NCBI GenBank assembly: GCA_021819525.1
Contig: JAKAQW010000013.1
Coordinates: 1-39,622, forward strand
From: Actinomycetes bacterium
Lineage (GTDB): Bacteria; Actinomycetota; Acidimicrobiia; Acidimicrobiales; UBA8190
Length of the DNA stretch: 39,622 nt
Direction: 5' to 3'
Shown: positions 23,295 through 31,960 of the stretch, piece by piece
Layout: each line of letters begins with the position of its first letter
Numbering within the stretch: the stretch's first letter is position 1
Position numbers and translations under genes: made by a program
Notes under the pieces: generated by a model
Database searches by the model: none
The model's input: only the letters and a program-made list of their open reading frames with translations
Told to the model about the DNA's origin: nothing

Positions 23295-23875
23295 CCATGA
23301 CGACAGACCAGCGCGGCAACCGAGGCGATCCGGTGGGGATCGATACCGGTCTCGACGTGGTGACCGGCGCGTTCAGCTACTCCGGTAAAGCCATTGCCGC
23401 GGAGTTGATCGGGTCCGGACGCCAGGTCCGGACGATCACGGGTCACCCCGGCCGCGCTCCGCAGGGCACGGCGATCGATGTTCGGCCCCTCGACTTCGAC
23501 AACCCCGTCGGGCTGGTGGAGTCCCTCGGCGGTGCGACCACCTTGTACAACACCTACTGGGTGCGCTTCGCCCACGACCGCACCAACCACGACCAGGCGG
23601 TCGCCAACTCCCGAGCCTTGTTCCACGCCACCAGGCGAGCGGGGGTGCAGCGGATCGTGCACCTACCCGGACCGACCGTGCCGGTGCTCTCGGCACTCCT
23701 CTGAATGGCGCTGCGTGACGTGCTGCTCACCGGTGAGGAGACCGGGCGATGGCGGCAGGTCTGGCCGACACCGACGGTCCTGCGACCGCGCCCACGGCAC
23801 TCTCCGGTTGGCTTGGTGAGCACAGCTCCGAGCTCGGGTTGCACTATGCGAACGAACTGCACCGCCACTTCCGGG
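23291..23875 (+). pseudogene. Decayed NmrA-like NAD(P)-binding protein gene
   Basis: The first frame (GTG 23291 to TGA 23704) reads LDVVTGAFSYSGKAIAAEL, GRQVRTITGHPGRAP, LYNTYWVRFAHDRTNHDQAV and GVQRIVHLPG. This is the N-terminal Rossmann half of an NmrA/epimerase-like protein of about 300 residues. It stops at residue 137. The next frame gives ALRDVLLTGEETG and a third gives MAAGLADTDGPATAPTALSGW and YANELHRHF, which are the C-terminal elements of the same family. The middle of the gene (about 100 codons) is therefore deleted and the end is frameshifted. The start is coupled to the tetR stop. The N-terminal fragment might still be translated but lacks most of the fold. Confidence 0.65.
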
Positions 23876-23965
23876 CCAGCCCACCGGCGCCGCCCGTTCC
23901 GGCTACGCCTGACCGGCGCGGTCCTGCTGCTGGCGCGGTCCTGCTGCTGGCGCCGAGGGGAGGAC

Positions 23966-24259
23966 GTGATCGTGTCGAAGGTGTCGGTCGTGCGAGCGGA
24001 TAAGCCGACTTGCGTCCAGCGAATAGCGGCGGAGCTGAATGGCCTACCGCTGCCCGGACGCTGGGCTGTCGTAGGCGCCACTTGTGCAGGCGTGATCGGG
24101 GCGGTGGTCGGGCTGGTCGTTGGGCTCATCGTCTATGCACCGACTGCTCCCTTTGCCGTCGTCGAGCTTGGCCTCCCTGCGACCATCGTCGGCGGGGTCA
24201 TTGGGCTCCTTGCTGGCGTGATCGTGATAGCGGGACGCCGAATCAAGCGGAGCCCCTGA
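23966..24259 (+). CDS. Small two-helix membrane protein, unknown function
   Basis: The GTG at 23966 directly follows an AGGGGAGG ribosome site. The 97-residue product has a soluble N-terminus of about 32 residues and two glycine-rich hydrophobic segments (WAVVGATCAGVIGAVVGLVV and ATIVGGVIGLLAGVIVIAG), separated by a short YAPTAPFAVVELG loop, and ends in RRIKRSP. The Gly-rich helices are typical of small holin- or transporter-like membrane proteins, but I recognise no family. A duplicated 17-bp unit GCGCGGTCCTGCTGCTG lies just upstream at 23916-23949. Confidence 0.55.
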   Translation: MIVSKVSVVRADKPTCVQRIAAELNGLPLPGRWAVVGATCAGVIGAVVGLVVGLIVYAPTAPFAVVELGLPATIVGGVIGLLAGVIVIAGRRIKRSP

Positions 24260-24715
24260 CTTCGAGGCCCCGGGGCCGGTCCAACTACCCTCCCGTAAGC
24301 CGATGGCCGACCGGGACGACGAACCCGGTAGGACCGAGCCCACCCCCTGGCGGTGGGTGGCGTCCCAGTAGACCCGTCCGAATTGGATTCCCGCACAGGG
24401 GCGTCATACGGCACACTGTTTCGGTGAGCGGACTGAAGATCGGCTACGCCCGTTAGTTCAGCATGAGACGCGTCCAGCAGGTTTGAGTCTCACGCCGGTT
24501 CCGAGCCGCTTCTGCCGCCCGATACCGGCGTTAGGCACAGATTCGGAGTGGCTGGGCGACCGATCTGGTGTCGTCATTGTGACGCCCACGAATCGGCGTT
24601 CGGTGCGGCCTCCACTTCGCCGAGCTATCGCACGTTCTGTGTCACGCCCGCGCCGGCCGGCGCCATCACGCCTGGCCTCGTCCGGGATGGCGGCAGGTGG
24701 AGCGCCCGTGGGGCG
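24260..24715. other. Gene-free 456-nt interval with two inverted repeats
   Basis: No coding frame is convincing here. CCCACC (24339-24344) and GGTGGG (24352-24357) form a 6-bp stem with a 7-nt loop, possibly a bidirectional terminator between convergent genes. TGAGAC (24464-24469) and GTCTCA (24487-24492) form a second 6-bp inverted repeat. Confidence 0.45.
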
Positions 24716-25588
24716 CTACGACGATCTGGATCGAATCGCCCGCCGTGTACGAGCGATGGCCTTCTTCCGCCCGAGGTCGTTCGGATCGGCCAGGTCCGCA
24801 ACCACCGCCGTGACAGGTATCCGGTTTCCTCTGGTGCCCAGGATGTCGGCGGCAAGGTCTTTGTCTTTTCGCAGCCGGACCACGTCGGCGACGAGAGCTT
24901 CGGCGGCCCGGCGGTTGCCGCCGTGACGGGAGTTGACGACCACGAGCCCGGCGTGCTCGATGCCGGCGTAGGCGTCGGCGACGCTCCAGCGCTTCTCGGA
25001 GCCCCGTGGCGAGGCGCTCGCTGGCTCGGCAATGACTTCACCGAGGACGGCGCGTATCTTGTCGACCAGGGCGGGGTTGTTGCGGGCAAACTCGGCCAGC
25101 GGCTCAGCGCCTATCCGGGCGAGGGCTTCTGCGAGGTCGCCCGGCTCGGATAGAAGGTGGCGCAGGGCAGGGCCGCCCGCAGCCTCGTCAGGAGATCGGC
25201 GGCGGGTGCGCCGGACGAAGAGCTGCTCGGTGCGGGCCGGGGCGGGCGCAACGAAGACCCGGAGGTCCACGTAGTCGAGAGGGCTGTCCCCCTCGAGGAC
25301 TACGGCCTGGGAGTAGTCCGTCATCAGGTTCGTCATGAAGAAGTCGTCGGTGCCGCTCTGCTGGCCCGGGAAGGTGTACAGAGCGGTGTCTGCCGCACCG
25401 GCCTGCCGGTAGCGGCGAAGCTCGGGGTGGGTCCGGGGGGCGCTCTCCCTGGCCTGAGCGAGCGTGTCGTCGCGCAGACAGCGTGCCGCCAGGGTCAAGG
25501 TGCCCGCTCCAGCCAGCATCGCCTCGATGAACGTCGTCTTGCCGGAGCCGGGCGGACCCCCGACCTGGACGAACGCGCGCTCGATCAC
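24716..25588 (-). CDS. P-loop NTPase/GTPase-like protein (SIMIBI-type), unknown role
   Basis: The protein starts at a GTG that overlaps the upstream stop by 4 nt (GTGA) and opens ERAFVQVGGPPGSGKTTFIEAML. The Walker A GPPGSGKTT sits at residues about 10-18 on a first strand like those of UreG, HypB or MobB. Other conserved-looking parts are ALYTFPGQQSGTDDFFMTNL, SQAVVLEGDSPLDYVDLRVFVAP (possibly the Walker B strand) and HAGLVVVNSRHGG (where an NKxD base-recognition motif would fall, but it is not canonical). A basic tail KKAIARTRRAIRSRS ends it. About 290 residues. It forms a tight pair with the 118-residue gene before it. Metal-centre chaperone or signalling GTPase are possible; neither is demonstrated. 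Confidence 0.7.
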   Translation of the reverse strand: MIERAFVQVGGPPGSGKTTFIEAMLAGAGTLTLAARCLRDDTLAQARESAPRTHPELRRYRQAGAADTALYTFPGQQSGTDDFFMTNLMTDYSQAVVLEGDSPLDYVDLRVFVAPAPARTEQLFVRRTRRRSPDEAAGGPALRHLLSEPGDLAEALARIGAEPLAEFARNNPALVDKIRAVLGEVIAEPASASPRGSEKRWSVADAYAGIEHAGLVVVNSRHGGNRRAAEALVADVVRLRKDKDLAADILGTRGNRIPVTAVVADLADPNDLGRKKAIARTRRAIRSRSS

Positions 25589-25941
25589 GGCCCACCCCCA
25601 CGCCCGAAGCGCAAGATGATCGTGGTGTCCAAGGGGCTCGCACCGTCGGTCTCGACCGCCTCGAGCAGGCATGGTCCGAGCTCTCGGCCGCCGACCTGCA
25701 CTGTCACGGCATTGGCGCCTATCGGTGCCAGAACGCCCTCGGCGAAGAGCTGGACCACCGTCGCCGCCTGCGTCGACACGACGAGGTGATCTGGCTCGAC
25801 CGAAGCCCGGTGGCGATGGGCGGGGAAGGAGAGGTAGGACAGCGAGCCGGCCATGTCCGCTCGGGCCTGGCGGATCTGGACCTCATCGAGGCGCCTTCCG
25901 CCGATCGCGATCCGGTCGTGGCCTCCCTGGCGCGCTGTCAC
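25585..25941 (-). CDS. Small uncharacterised protein, partner of the P-loop NTPase
   Basis: I do not recognise this 118-residue protein. The N-terminal half is basic (DRIAIGGRRLDEVQIRQARAD); the C-terminal half (VVQLFAEGVLAPIGANAVTVQVGGRELGPCLLEAVETDGASPLDTTIILRFG) has alternating strand-like segments and a single Cys. Its GTG start has no ribosome site but lies 6 nt after TAGGCT (25948-25953), so it is probably leaderless. Its stop overlaps the start of the NTPase gene (GTGA). The coupling suggests the two proteins act as a complex. It lies 47 nt downstream of the tnpC-like gene but has its own promoter. Confidence 0.6.
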   Translation of the reverse strand: MTARQGGHDRIAIGGRRLDEVQIRQARADMAGSLSYLSFPAHRHRASVEPDHLVVSTQAATVVQLFAEGVLAPIGANAVTVQVGGRELGPCLLEAVETDGASPLDTTIILRFGRGGGP

Positions 25942-25947
25942 GACCGG

Positions 25948-25953
25948 AGCCTA
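25948..25953 (-). promoter_or_regulatory. Leaderless -10 box of the NTPase operon
   Basis: TAGGCT on the minus strand is followed by CCGGTC and the GTG at 25941, with the same 6-nt spacing as the other leaderless starts in this window. Confidence 0.45.
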
Positions 25954-25988
25954 CGCGGGCCAACGCCGGAGACAGGCGGGATGGGTGA

Positions 25989-26420
25989 TCATGGGGGCCC
26001 CCGGATGACCCGAAGCTGGCCGGCACCGGCCTGGTCCAGCTCGCGGCGAAGCCGGGCGATCTCGTCGTGCTGGGCTGCGAGGCGCGACAGCGCGGTGGCC
26101 CGGAAGTCTTCCAGCTCGGCGATCGTGGTGGTCGCCCGGGAGAGGCGTTGGTGGAGGGCGGCCACTTCGGTCCTCAGCCGTTCGATCTGGCCCAGGCGGG
26201 CGTCGGGCTCCTCACCGGTGTCTCGAAGGCGTCCGAGGTCCTGGTCGAACTCGGCCTCGAGGTGAGGGTAGGTGCGATACAGGGTCGCCCGTGGGACGCC
26301 GGCGAGGGCACAGAGGCTCTTCACGTCGCGCTTGAGCCCGTCGGGAGGGCTGCCCGAGAGAAGCTGGCTCATGGCGGTCCTGATCCTTGCCTCGACGTGC
26401 GTGCGGGCGTCAGCGGCCAT
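25989..26420 (-). CDS. TnpC-like accessory protein (DUF6262-type) of a Tn554-family element
   Basis: The 143-residue protein begins AADARTHVEARIRTAMSQLL and has a helix-turn-helix-like segment LKRDVKSLCALAGVPRATLYRTYPHLEAEF. A long heptad-patterned coiled coil follows (LGQIERLRTEVAALHQRLSRATTTIAELEDF to LAAQHDEIARLRRELDQ). This is the layout of the third gene of Tn554-type tnpA-tnpB-tnpC units, usually annotated DUF6262, which assists the two tyrosine recombinases. The ATG at 26420 overlaps the tnpB-like stop by 11 nt. This is the only member of the three that is intact. Confidence 0.75.
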   Translation of the reverse strand: MAADARTHVEARIRTAMSQLLSGSPPDGLKRDVKSLCALAGVPRATLYRTYPHLEAEFDQDLGRLRDTGEEPDARLGQIERLRTEVAALHQRLSRATTTIAELEDFRATALSRLAAQHDEIARLRRELDQAGAGQLRVIRGPP

Positions 26421-28585
26421 GGCTGTCGCTGTCCGGGGTGGCGGCCATGTCGATCTCCGCAACGACGGCGGTGGCCCGATCGAACACGGCTTGAGCACGG
26501 GCCCGTTCGGGTTTGGACAGCCGGGGGTTGTCGAGGAAGGCGACCTTTGTGGAGGTGGCATGGTCGGCCCAGGCTCGGCGGTGCTCGGGGTGATGGGTGG
26601 CCTGGGGGCAGCGGGCCGAGTCGCACATCCCGATCATCGGCTCGGCCGCGTCGGGGGTGCCGGCCAGCTCGAGGCAGAGGGCTTTCCTCGGGTCGGAGAA
26701 CCAGCAGTAGTTGGCGACGCCGACGTGGAGGGTCTCGGCCTTGGCTCGCAGGAGGCGCTCGACTCGCCGGTCGTCGATGACGGTGACCGGCCCGGCGTCG
26801 TGGTCGGCCAGGGCCCGGTCGACGGCCTCGAAGCAGGCCAGCAGATCTCGTGCCCCTTTCCCTGACGGCAGGACACCTCGGCGGTAGTCGCGGTAGGCGG
26901 CGACGGTCAGGCGTTCGTGTTCGGCTTGCTCGGCCGGCGGCCACCTCGGCCAAGAACGCGGCCTGGTGACCGCCGGGGCGGGCCGCGTAGCCCTCGGTGG
27001 TGGCGACGCTGACGTGCTTGAGGTGGACCTTGGCGGCCATCAGCCCGTGTGGGCGCTGGGCGATGCTGAGCGCCAGGGTGCGGCGCAGGGCTCGGGGGTT
27101 GACCGGCCCGTCTGGGATCGCCATCAGCCCGAGACGCTGACCGGCAGGCCCGTTGATCCAGCTCCGCATGCGGGTGTAGCGGGCGTGGGCGACGTTGGAC
27201 TCCTTGGCGAATAGCAGCCCGCCGGGCGCTGCGCCGGTGAGGGCCTCGGCGATCCTGAGAGCCCGGAAGACGTCCTCGAGGACCACCCAGGAGTCCTCGA
27301 CGCCACCGAACGCCTCGCCCTTGATGCGCCGGGAGACAACCCGGTAGCGGGCGGCGCCGCCGGGCCGCTCTTCTCGTCGAGCCGCCCTGGCAGTCAGTTC
27401 GTGCAGCTCCGATGAGGGCATGCCCGACAGGACAGAGGTGACGTAGAGGGCGGCGGAGGTGACCGTGGAGACCATGGATGCCAGGTGGTCGCGGTCTGTT
27501 GGCAGCGACCATGGCACCAGCTCGTCGGTGTCGAGACGGCCGACGAGCCCGGCGCTCCTGCACCATCGCTGTTCGGTGCCGCACTCGGCCACCCAACGTT
27601 GCAATGCGGGGCGGAGGCGTTCGAGGTCGCGACGTTGGCCCATCGCCCCGACCGCTGCGACGACGACGGAATGCCAGGCCACGCCGAGCAGAGGGTCGTC
27701 GGGTTCCCATCCGGCCGCCAGGCGCTTTGTCACGGTCCCCGCCGCCAGGCACGGTGCGGGCACGCCGGCTGCCCGGTGGGTCTCGATGGCCTCGGCGAGC
27801 AGCGGCAGTTCCTCCACGGCGAGGTATCGCCGCGATGCGACTTCTTGCTGGTCGGCCGTGCGGGCCCGTTCCGCTTCGGGGGCAAGGTGGGGGCCGATGG
27901 TGTCGACCAGGTAGAGGGCGTCGGCGAGCATCGGGCGCAGCAGGGCGTCGGGGACCGGCAGGACCAGGTTGGTTTTGGTGCGGACGTAGCCGGCCACGTC
28001 GTCGGCGCCTCGAGCCCCCCACGGCCGGAAGCCCGGGGTGTAGGTGTCGCTGAGGATGTCGGCGTACAACGTGAGGACCTGGGCGCTGCGCACAAACGCT
28101 GCGACGACCACCGGTCGCATCCGCCGGCGCGTCCCGGTCGTGGTCCAGCTGACCTCTTCGAGATAGGTGTCGCAGTGCTCCTGGCCGACCTCGGCCAGGC
28201 TGACGAGCCCGGCGTGGTGGAGGTGGTCGAACCAGCGGGCCAGGTGGTTCAGCTCTCCCCACAGGCTGGTCGGGTTGAACGGGGCGCGGAAAGCGCTGGG
28301 CAGGGTGGTAACGGCGGGGTGACGAGGGGCGATACGAGCCAGCAGGTACTCGCGGGCCACGGTCCGCCACCGGTGGTTGACGATACGGGTGAAGTCGAGG
28401 ATCTTGCGGTGCGCGCCCATCGTCACCGGGGCGCCGACGAGGCCGGACAGGTCCCAGACCTCCTGGTCGAAGACCGGGCGCGGGGCGCCGGGGCGCACCT
28501 CCAGGCCGGCCGCGGCGGCGACGTCGACGCCGGCGAAGGGGTTACCTGTGCTTCTCGGCGCGGAAGGTAGGGGTGCGACGCTCAT
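26410..28585 (-). pseudogene. TnpB-like tyrosine recombinase of a Tn554-family element, one frameshift
   Basis: From the ATG at 28585 the frame is open for about 550 codons, with N-terminal LWGELNHLARWFDHLHHAGL, a core containing SALYVTSVLSGMPSSELHEL (first catalytic Arg region is divergent), VNPRALRRTLALSIAQRPHGLMAAKVHLKHVS and VATTEGYAARPGGHQAAF, which carries the likely nucleophile Tyr. Near 26930-26945 the coding frame shifts and continues QAEHERLTVAAYRDYRRG, then NYCWFSDPRKALCLEL, MCDSARCPQATHHPEH, the Cys/His-rich tail of this family, to a stop at 26410. The catalytic domain lies before the break and the zinc-like tail after it. The start overlaps the tnpA-like stop (ATGA). Confidence 0.7.
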
Positions 28586-29286
28586 CTCGGGATCTCCTCG
28601 ACGGGCAACGGGAGGGTGTGGCGCGGCCGCTGGCCGGCCTCGTCGATCGCTGCGGTCGGGAACCTGGGCAGGATGTCCTCGTCGAGGCGGGCGGCGTAGG
28701 GTCCGAAGATGGCCATGAACTGGTCGAGGGTCATCTGGGCGGCCTGGCGGGAGAAGTACTCCTCGAGGCCGAGCAGGTTCGGGAGGTGCCGGGGCGTGAA
28801 GGTCGCCAGCGGGCAGAGCAGGCAGACCCAAGGCCGGGCCGGGCACAACTTTCCCGCCGGCGCGTAGGGGCTGTTCAGCGGCGACGCACACCCCGCGACG
28901 TACACGTCCTGTGCCCCGCCGAGCAGTGCTGCGATCCCCTCGGCGTCAAGCCTCGCGTCTTGGACCAGTCGGGGGAAGGAGGCCGCGAACTCGGCGGCGT
29001 CCTCGCTGGTTGTCACCGTCGGTGGCTCAGCCTTGCGTCGAATGTCGCCCTGCGCGTCTTCGATGATCCCCTCGATGGCGTCAAGTTGGGCTGGGGTGTG
29101 GGAGCTGAGGTCGTGGTCCCCTTCCACCTGGGCGCTGTGGTTCGGGTCGATCGTGGTCCGCCCGGTCCACGCCCTCCGGTCTGTTCGCCGCGCCACGGCG
29201 CACCCAAGCGCCCTGCCATGTGCCATCCGTGATCCAACGAGCTGCCCAGACTCGCTCCGGGCCCCCGCTTGTCGAAATCGACCCAC
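28582..29286 (-). pseudogene. C-terminal fragment of a TnpA-like tyrosine recombinase
   Basis: The recognisable part begins about 29180 with RAWTGRTTIDPNHSAQVEGDH and runs through EDAAEFAASFPRLVQDARLD, KLCPARPWVCLLCPLATFTPRHLPNLLGLEE and DQFMAIFGPYAARLDEDILP. This is the conserved C-terminal zinc-like tail (C-x5-6-C-x2-C) of actinobacterial Tn554-type TnpA recombinases. The preceding 300 or so residues, including the catalytic Arg-His-Arg-Tyr domain, are absent and the upstream sequence is unrelated. The gene was therefore truncated at its 5' end by deletion or insertion, probably when the HipBA segment became its neighbour. The open frame before 29180 is not family sequence. Confidence 0.7.
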
Positions 29287-29430
29287 GGATGTAGCAGAAG
29301 ACCTCGAAGACCACCACGGACGGCGGCGGCTGGGAGGGGGTGCGTCCCGATCGCCTTGTTGGAGTCAGAGCGGCCCGTCGTCCTGCGGGTTCGAGCGACA
29401 GGCCGCTGATCCGCTCGACGCTCGGGCACG

Positions 29431-30702
29431 TCATTCGGTGTGGTGGACAGCGGGGTTGAGGATCTGGCGGCCCCACATCTGTTCCCGGTCGGCGTCGGTC
29501 AGCCCAGCGGCGTCAGCGGCGGCGCCCCACTCCTCGGTGATGACGGTGATCTGGTGCTCGATGATGTCGGCGGCCTGCGCCCGTGTGAGGTGGTAAGTCT
29601 CGGCGGCATCCACGCAGGTCGCGAACCGGCTGTCGCGGCGACCGTCTCGGCTGATCGCCATCGCCTGCGCAGCCGTCTCGCCGGACCGGAGCTGGGGGCA
29701 CAGGTCATAGGCGGGGGTCAGCGTGAGCTGTTCTCCGTCCCAGAACGCTGCGTGGTTGCGGGCATGGTCGTCGGTGTTGGACACGCAGATGTTGAACACG
29801 ATCCGGGAGAACAACTCGCGCAGGGTCGCGTCCGGGTCGGTGAACCGGGCACGGATCAGGTCGGCCAGAGCCGGGTACGTGGCCCACCGACCTTCGACCT
29901 CGTCGAGCTCGAGCAGGGTGAGCCCCGAGACGACCAGCCGGCGCCCCTCGCCGCCGTCCGGAAGTGGAGCACGGTCGAAGCGCTCCACCAGCAGCACATC
30001 GCGGCCGAGGGCCTGGGTGAGAGCGGTGCTGGCCACATTGAGTCCCACCCGGGCAGCCAGATCCATCCCCACCGCCTCGGCCCGCACGACCGGGTACGGG
30101 TCGGTCTGGGTAGAGAGCTTCGCGATGAGCTCCCGTCCTGGGGCGGGGCCGTCGCCGGTCTCGCGCAGCAGGACCTTCGGACGGGCCCCCCCGATGGATG
30201 TGCCGCGCATCAAAGCCTCGTCGAGGTCCGGGGAGAACTGCTCGCCGGCGAGAAACTTCTCGGTCGCGGCCTGAACTTCGGTGAGGGTGGCCGAACCGGA
30301 CCGCGGAACGTAGACGTCCGAGCGGTCCTGGAAATCCAGCGCCCCGATCCGGTCGCTGTGGGACTCCAGCAGGTATGTGAGAAGACCGAGCTCCGCGGTG
30401 TCGTGGCTGTGGTCGAGCCGGCCGAGGTGGCGGGCCAGGATGACTCTCTGTCCCCATGCGTCGGGCCCGGCGTCGCGGATGACGCCGGCGACGCGCATCG
30501 CGCCGCGGGGCCGTTGCCGGCCCCGTTGGAGCGGAAGTTCGGGCAGGTAGAGCGGGATCGCCTCGGGCCGCTCCAGGTAGCTGCGGCCGTAGTAGAAGGT
30601 GATGATCTCACCCTCGGCGACCACCCGGCCGGCGGGGACTGGGGCGGGAGCACCGGGCAACCACACCCACACGAACGCCTCGGTCGGCGTCAGAGCCGCC
30701 AT
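29431..30702 (-). CDS. hipA: HipA-family serine/threonine kinase toxin
   Basis: The 423-residue protein has the HipA N-terminal subdomain (VWVWLPGAPAPVPAGRV, FYYGRSYLER) and the kinase core. Seen are the GTSIGGARPKVLL phosphate loop, ELIAKLSTQTDPYPVVRAEAVGMDLA (ATP-binding Lys), DVLLVERFDR, the catalytic-loop NTDDHARNHAAFW and the metal-binding LTPAYDLCP. HipA kinases phosphorylate glutamyl-tRNA synthetase or other targets and induce dormancy. The ATG overlaps the hipB stop (TGATG), so they are coupled. All key residues are present and the gene looks intact, unlike most of the island. Downstream 29287-29430 has no gene. Confidence 0.92.
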   Translation of the reverse strand: MAALTPTEAFVWVWLPGAPAPVPAGRVVAEGEIITFYYGRSYLERPEAIPLYLPELPLQRGRQRPRGAMRVAGVIRDAGPDAWGQRVILARHLGRLDHSHDTAELGLLTYLLESHSDRIGALDFQDRSDVYVPRSGSATLTEVQAATEKFLAGEQFSPDLDEALMRGTSIGGARPKVLLRETGDGPAPGRELIAKLSTQTDPYPVVRAEAVGMDLAARVGLNVASTALTQALGRDVLLVERFDRAPLPDGGEGRRLVVSGLTLLELDEVEGRWATYPALADLIRARFTDPDATLRELFSRIVFNICVSNTDDHARNHAAFWDGEQLTLTPAYDLCPQLRSGETAAQAMAISRDGRRDSRFATCVDAAETYHLTRAQAADIIEHQITVITEEWGAAADAAGLTDADREQMWGRQILNPAVHHTE

Positions 30703-31034
30703 CAGAAGTCGTCCTGGACCTGTGTGGGCCGGGCCCGGACCCGGGCGGGCAGGAGCGCCAGACGGTCACGGCCCTGCGCGACTAGGGCCGGGAGCTCCTC
30801 GCGGCCGGCCCCGAACAGCTCGATGCCAAGCAGAGTCGCGACCTCGAAGACCATGCCGACGGTGGCGGTCGTCGAGCCGCGCTCGATGCTGCGCAGGGTG
30901 CTGTCTGAGATACCGGCGCGCTCGGCCAGCTCCTCCTGGGTCCATCGGCGGGCCCGCCGAGCACGGGCGATCTCCAGGCCCATGACGCGGACGGCTTCCT
31001 CCGTCTGCGGCGAGTACGTATGGGCTTTACGCAC
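30702..31034 (-). CDS. hipB: HipB-like helix-turn-helix antitoxin
   Basis: The 110-residue protein carries a Xre/Cro helix-turn-helix: MGLEIARARRARRWTQEELAERAGISDSTLRSIERGSTTATVGMVFEVATLLGIEL (about residues 16-70). The C-terminal segment after it is probably the HipA-binding tail. The GTG at 31034 is chosen because a perfect AAGGAGGT site precedes it by 7 nt; longer frames upstream start inside the promoter. It should neutralise HipA and repress the operon by binding the palindrome over its -10 box. Confidence 0.88.
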   Translation of the reverse strand: MRKAHTYSPQTEEAVRVMGLEIARARRARRWTQEELAERAGISDSTLRSIERGSTTATVGMVFEVATLLGIELFGAGREELPALVAQGRDRLALLPARVRARPTQVQDDF

Positions 31035-31040
31035 GGCGAC

Positions 31041-31072
31041 CACCTCCTTGGACCGCATTCTAACATGGTTAG
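31041..31072 (-). promoter_or_regulatory. hipBA promoter, operator and ribosome site
   Basis: On the minus strand the -10 TAGAAT (31057-31062) overlaps CTAAC-CAT-GTTAG (31060-31072), a perfect 5-bp inverted repeat. AAGGAGGTG (31041-31049) is the ribosome site. Transcription would begin near 31050, giving a leader of about 16 nt. HipB bound to the palindrome would block polymerase directly. Confidence 0.6.
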
Positions 31073-31317
31073 GGCCTCTAAACCGAAGTATATTGAGGTA
31101 TAGTACGGTGGCAGGCAGCCACCGTCCGCAGGCGCCCCCGCCCGGCGGCGGCGATGACCTGCACATAGCCACCCCGGTGACGTACGGCACGGAGGGCATC
31201 ACCCACGAGGGCTGCTCTCTCCGTAGCCGGTCCGACACTCTCCGTCGGCTGACGGCTGCTGCCAGGCAGTGGCGCCTCCTGCCAGCGCGCCACGGCAGCC
31301 CGGAGGTCGTCATCGGC

Positions 31318-31750
31318 CTACCCGAGCAGCTGATCCGACAACGCTGCCCGTCGCTGCCAGATCACCTCGAACGGGCAGCGCGCACCCACCCGCAGCACCT
31401 GCAGGCCCCAACAGCCGGCTGGTGCTGTCGGCGAGCACACCGAGCGGCTTGGAGTAGGCCTCGTGATGACCGACGTCCCAACCGGCACATCGAAGACGAC
31501 GACCGTGTCGGCATGACGCAGCCGCCCGGCGCGGGCGTCGTATGGCCCGAGGTCGCCATCAGTGATCCAGCCGTCACCCGCGAAGGTGGCTTCCTGCAGC
31601 GCCTCCCAGTCTCCCGACGCTCAACGGCTCCATCCCGGGCTGCCAGGAGATCCTGTCGATCTCGACCCGCTCCGCCCCGGTGTCGACGGCCAGCCGTTGA
31701 GCGAAGGTGCTCATACCGGCACCGCCCGGACCCGCAGCCACCACACGCAC
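31318..31750 (-). pseudogene. Decayed adenylate-kinase-like P-loop gene
   Basis: From about 31750 the minus strand reads VRVVAAGPGGAGMSTFAQRLAVDTG and ERVEIDRISWQPGMEPL. This is the start of a FlaR/topology-modulation-type kinase (VVVGP-GAGKSTLA...IELD-L-WQPGW). The invariant Walker A Lys is replaced by Met (GAGMST). The frame ends at 31574, but another frame continues the fold: ALQEATFAGDGWITDGDLGPY, ADTVVVFDVPVGTSV and FEVIWQRRAALSDQLLG, to a stop at 31318. Both the lost Lys and the frameshift indicate a dead gene. The rest of 31073-31317 shows nothing. Confidence 0.6.
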
Positions 31751-31960
31751 CAGCGCTCGTAGCGCCTGGCGGGAGGAGAGGATCGCCGAAGGCCGGGACA
31801 GACGGAGTCGGCGTTCAGGGCGCACCCCACTCGCAGCCGCCACCACAGGTCGTGGTCGGGGCCGGTCCCCGCAGGACGACCGCACCCGAAGGTCAAGAGG
31901 GTGCCCCGCAGCTGCCCGGCCGGCCAGACGAACCGGCCAGCGCTATTTCGCTAGCCCTCG

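Noticed and set aside
24445-24500. tRNA-like stretch with TAGTTCAG and GGTTTGAGTCTC resembling D and T arms
   Set aside because: No acceptor stem or anticodon arm pairs; the inverted repeat explains the resemblance.
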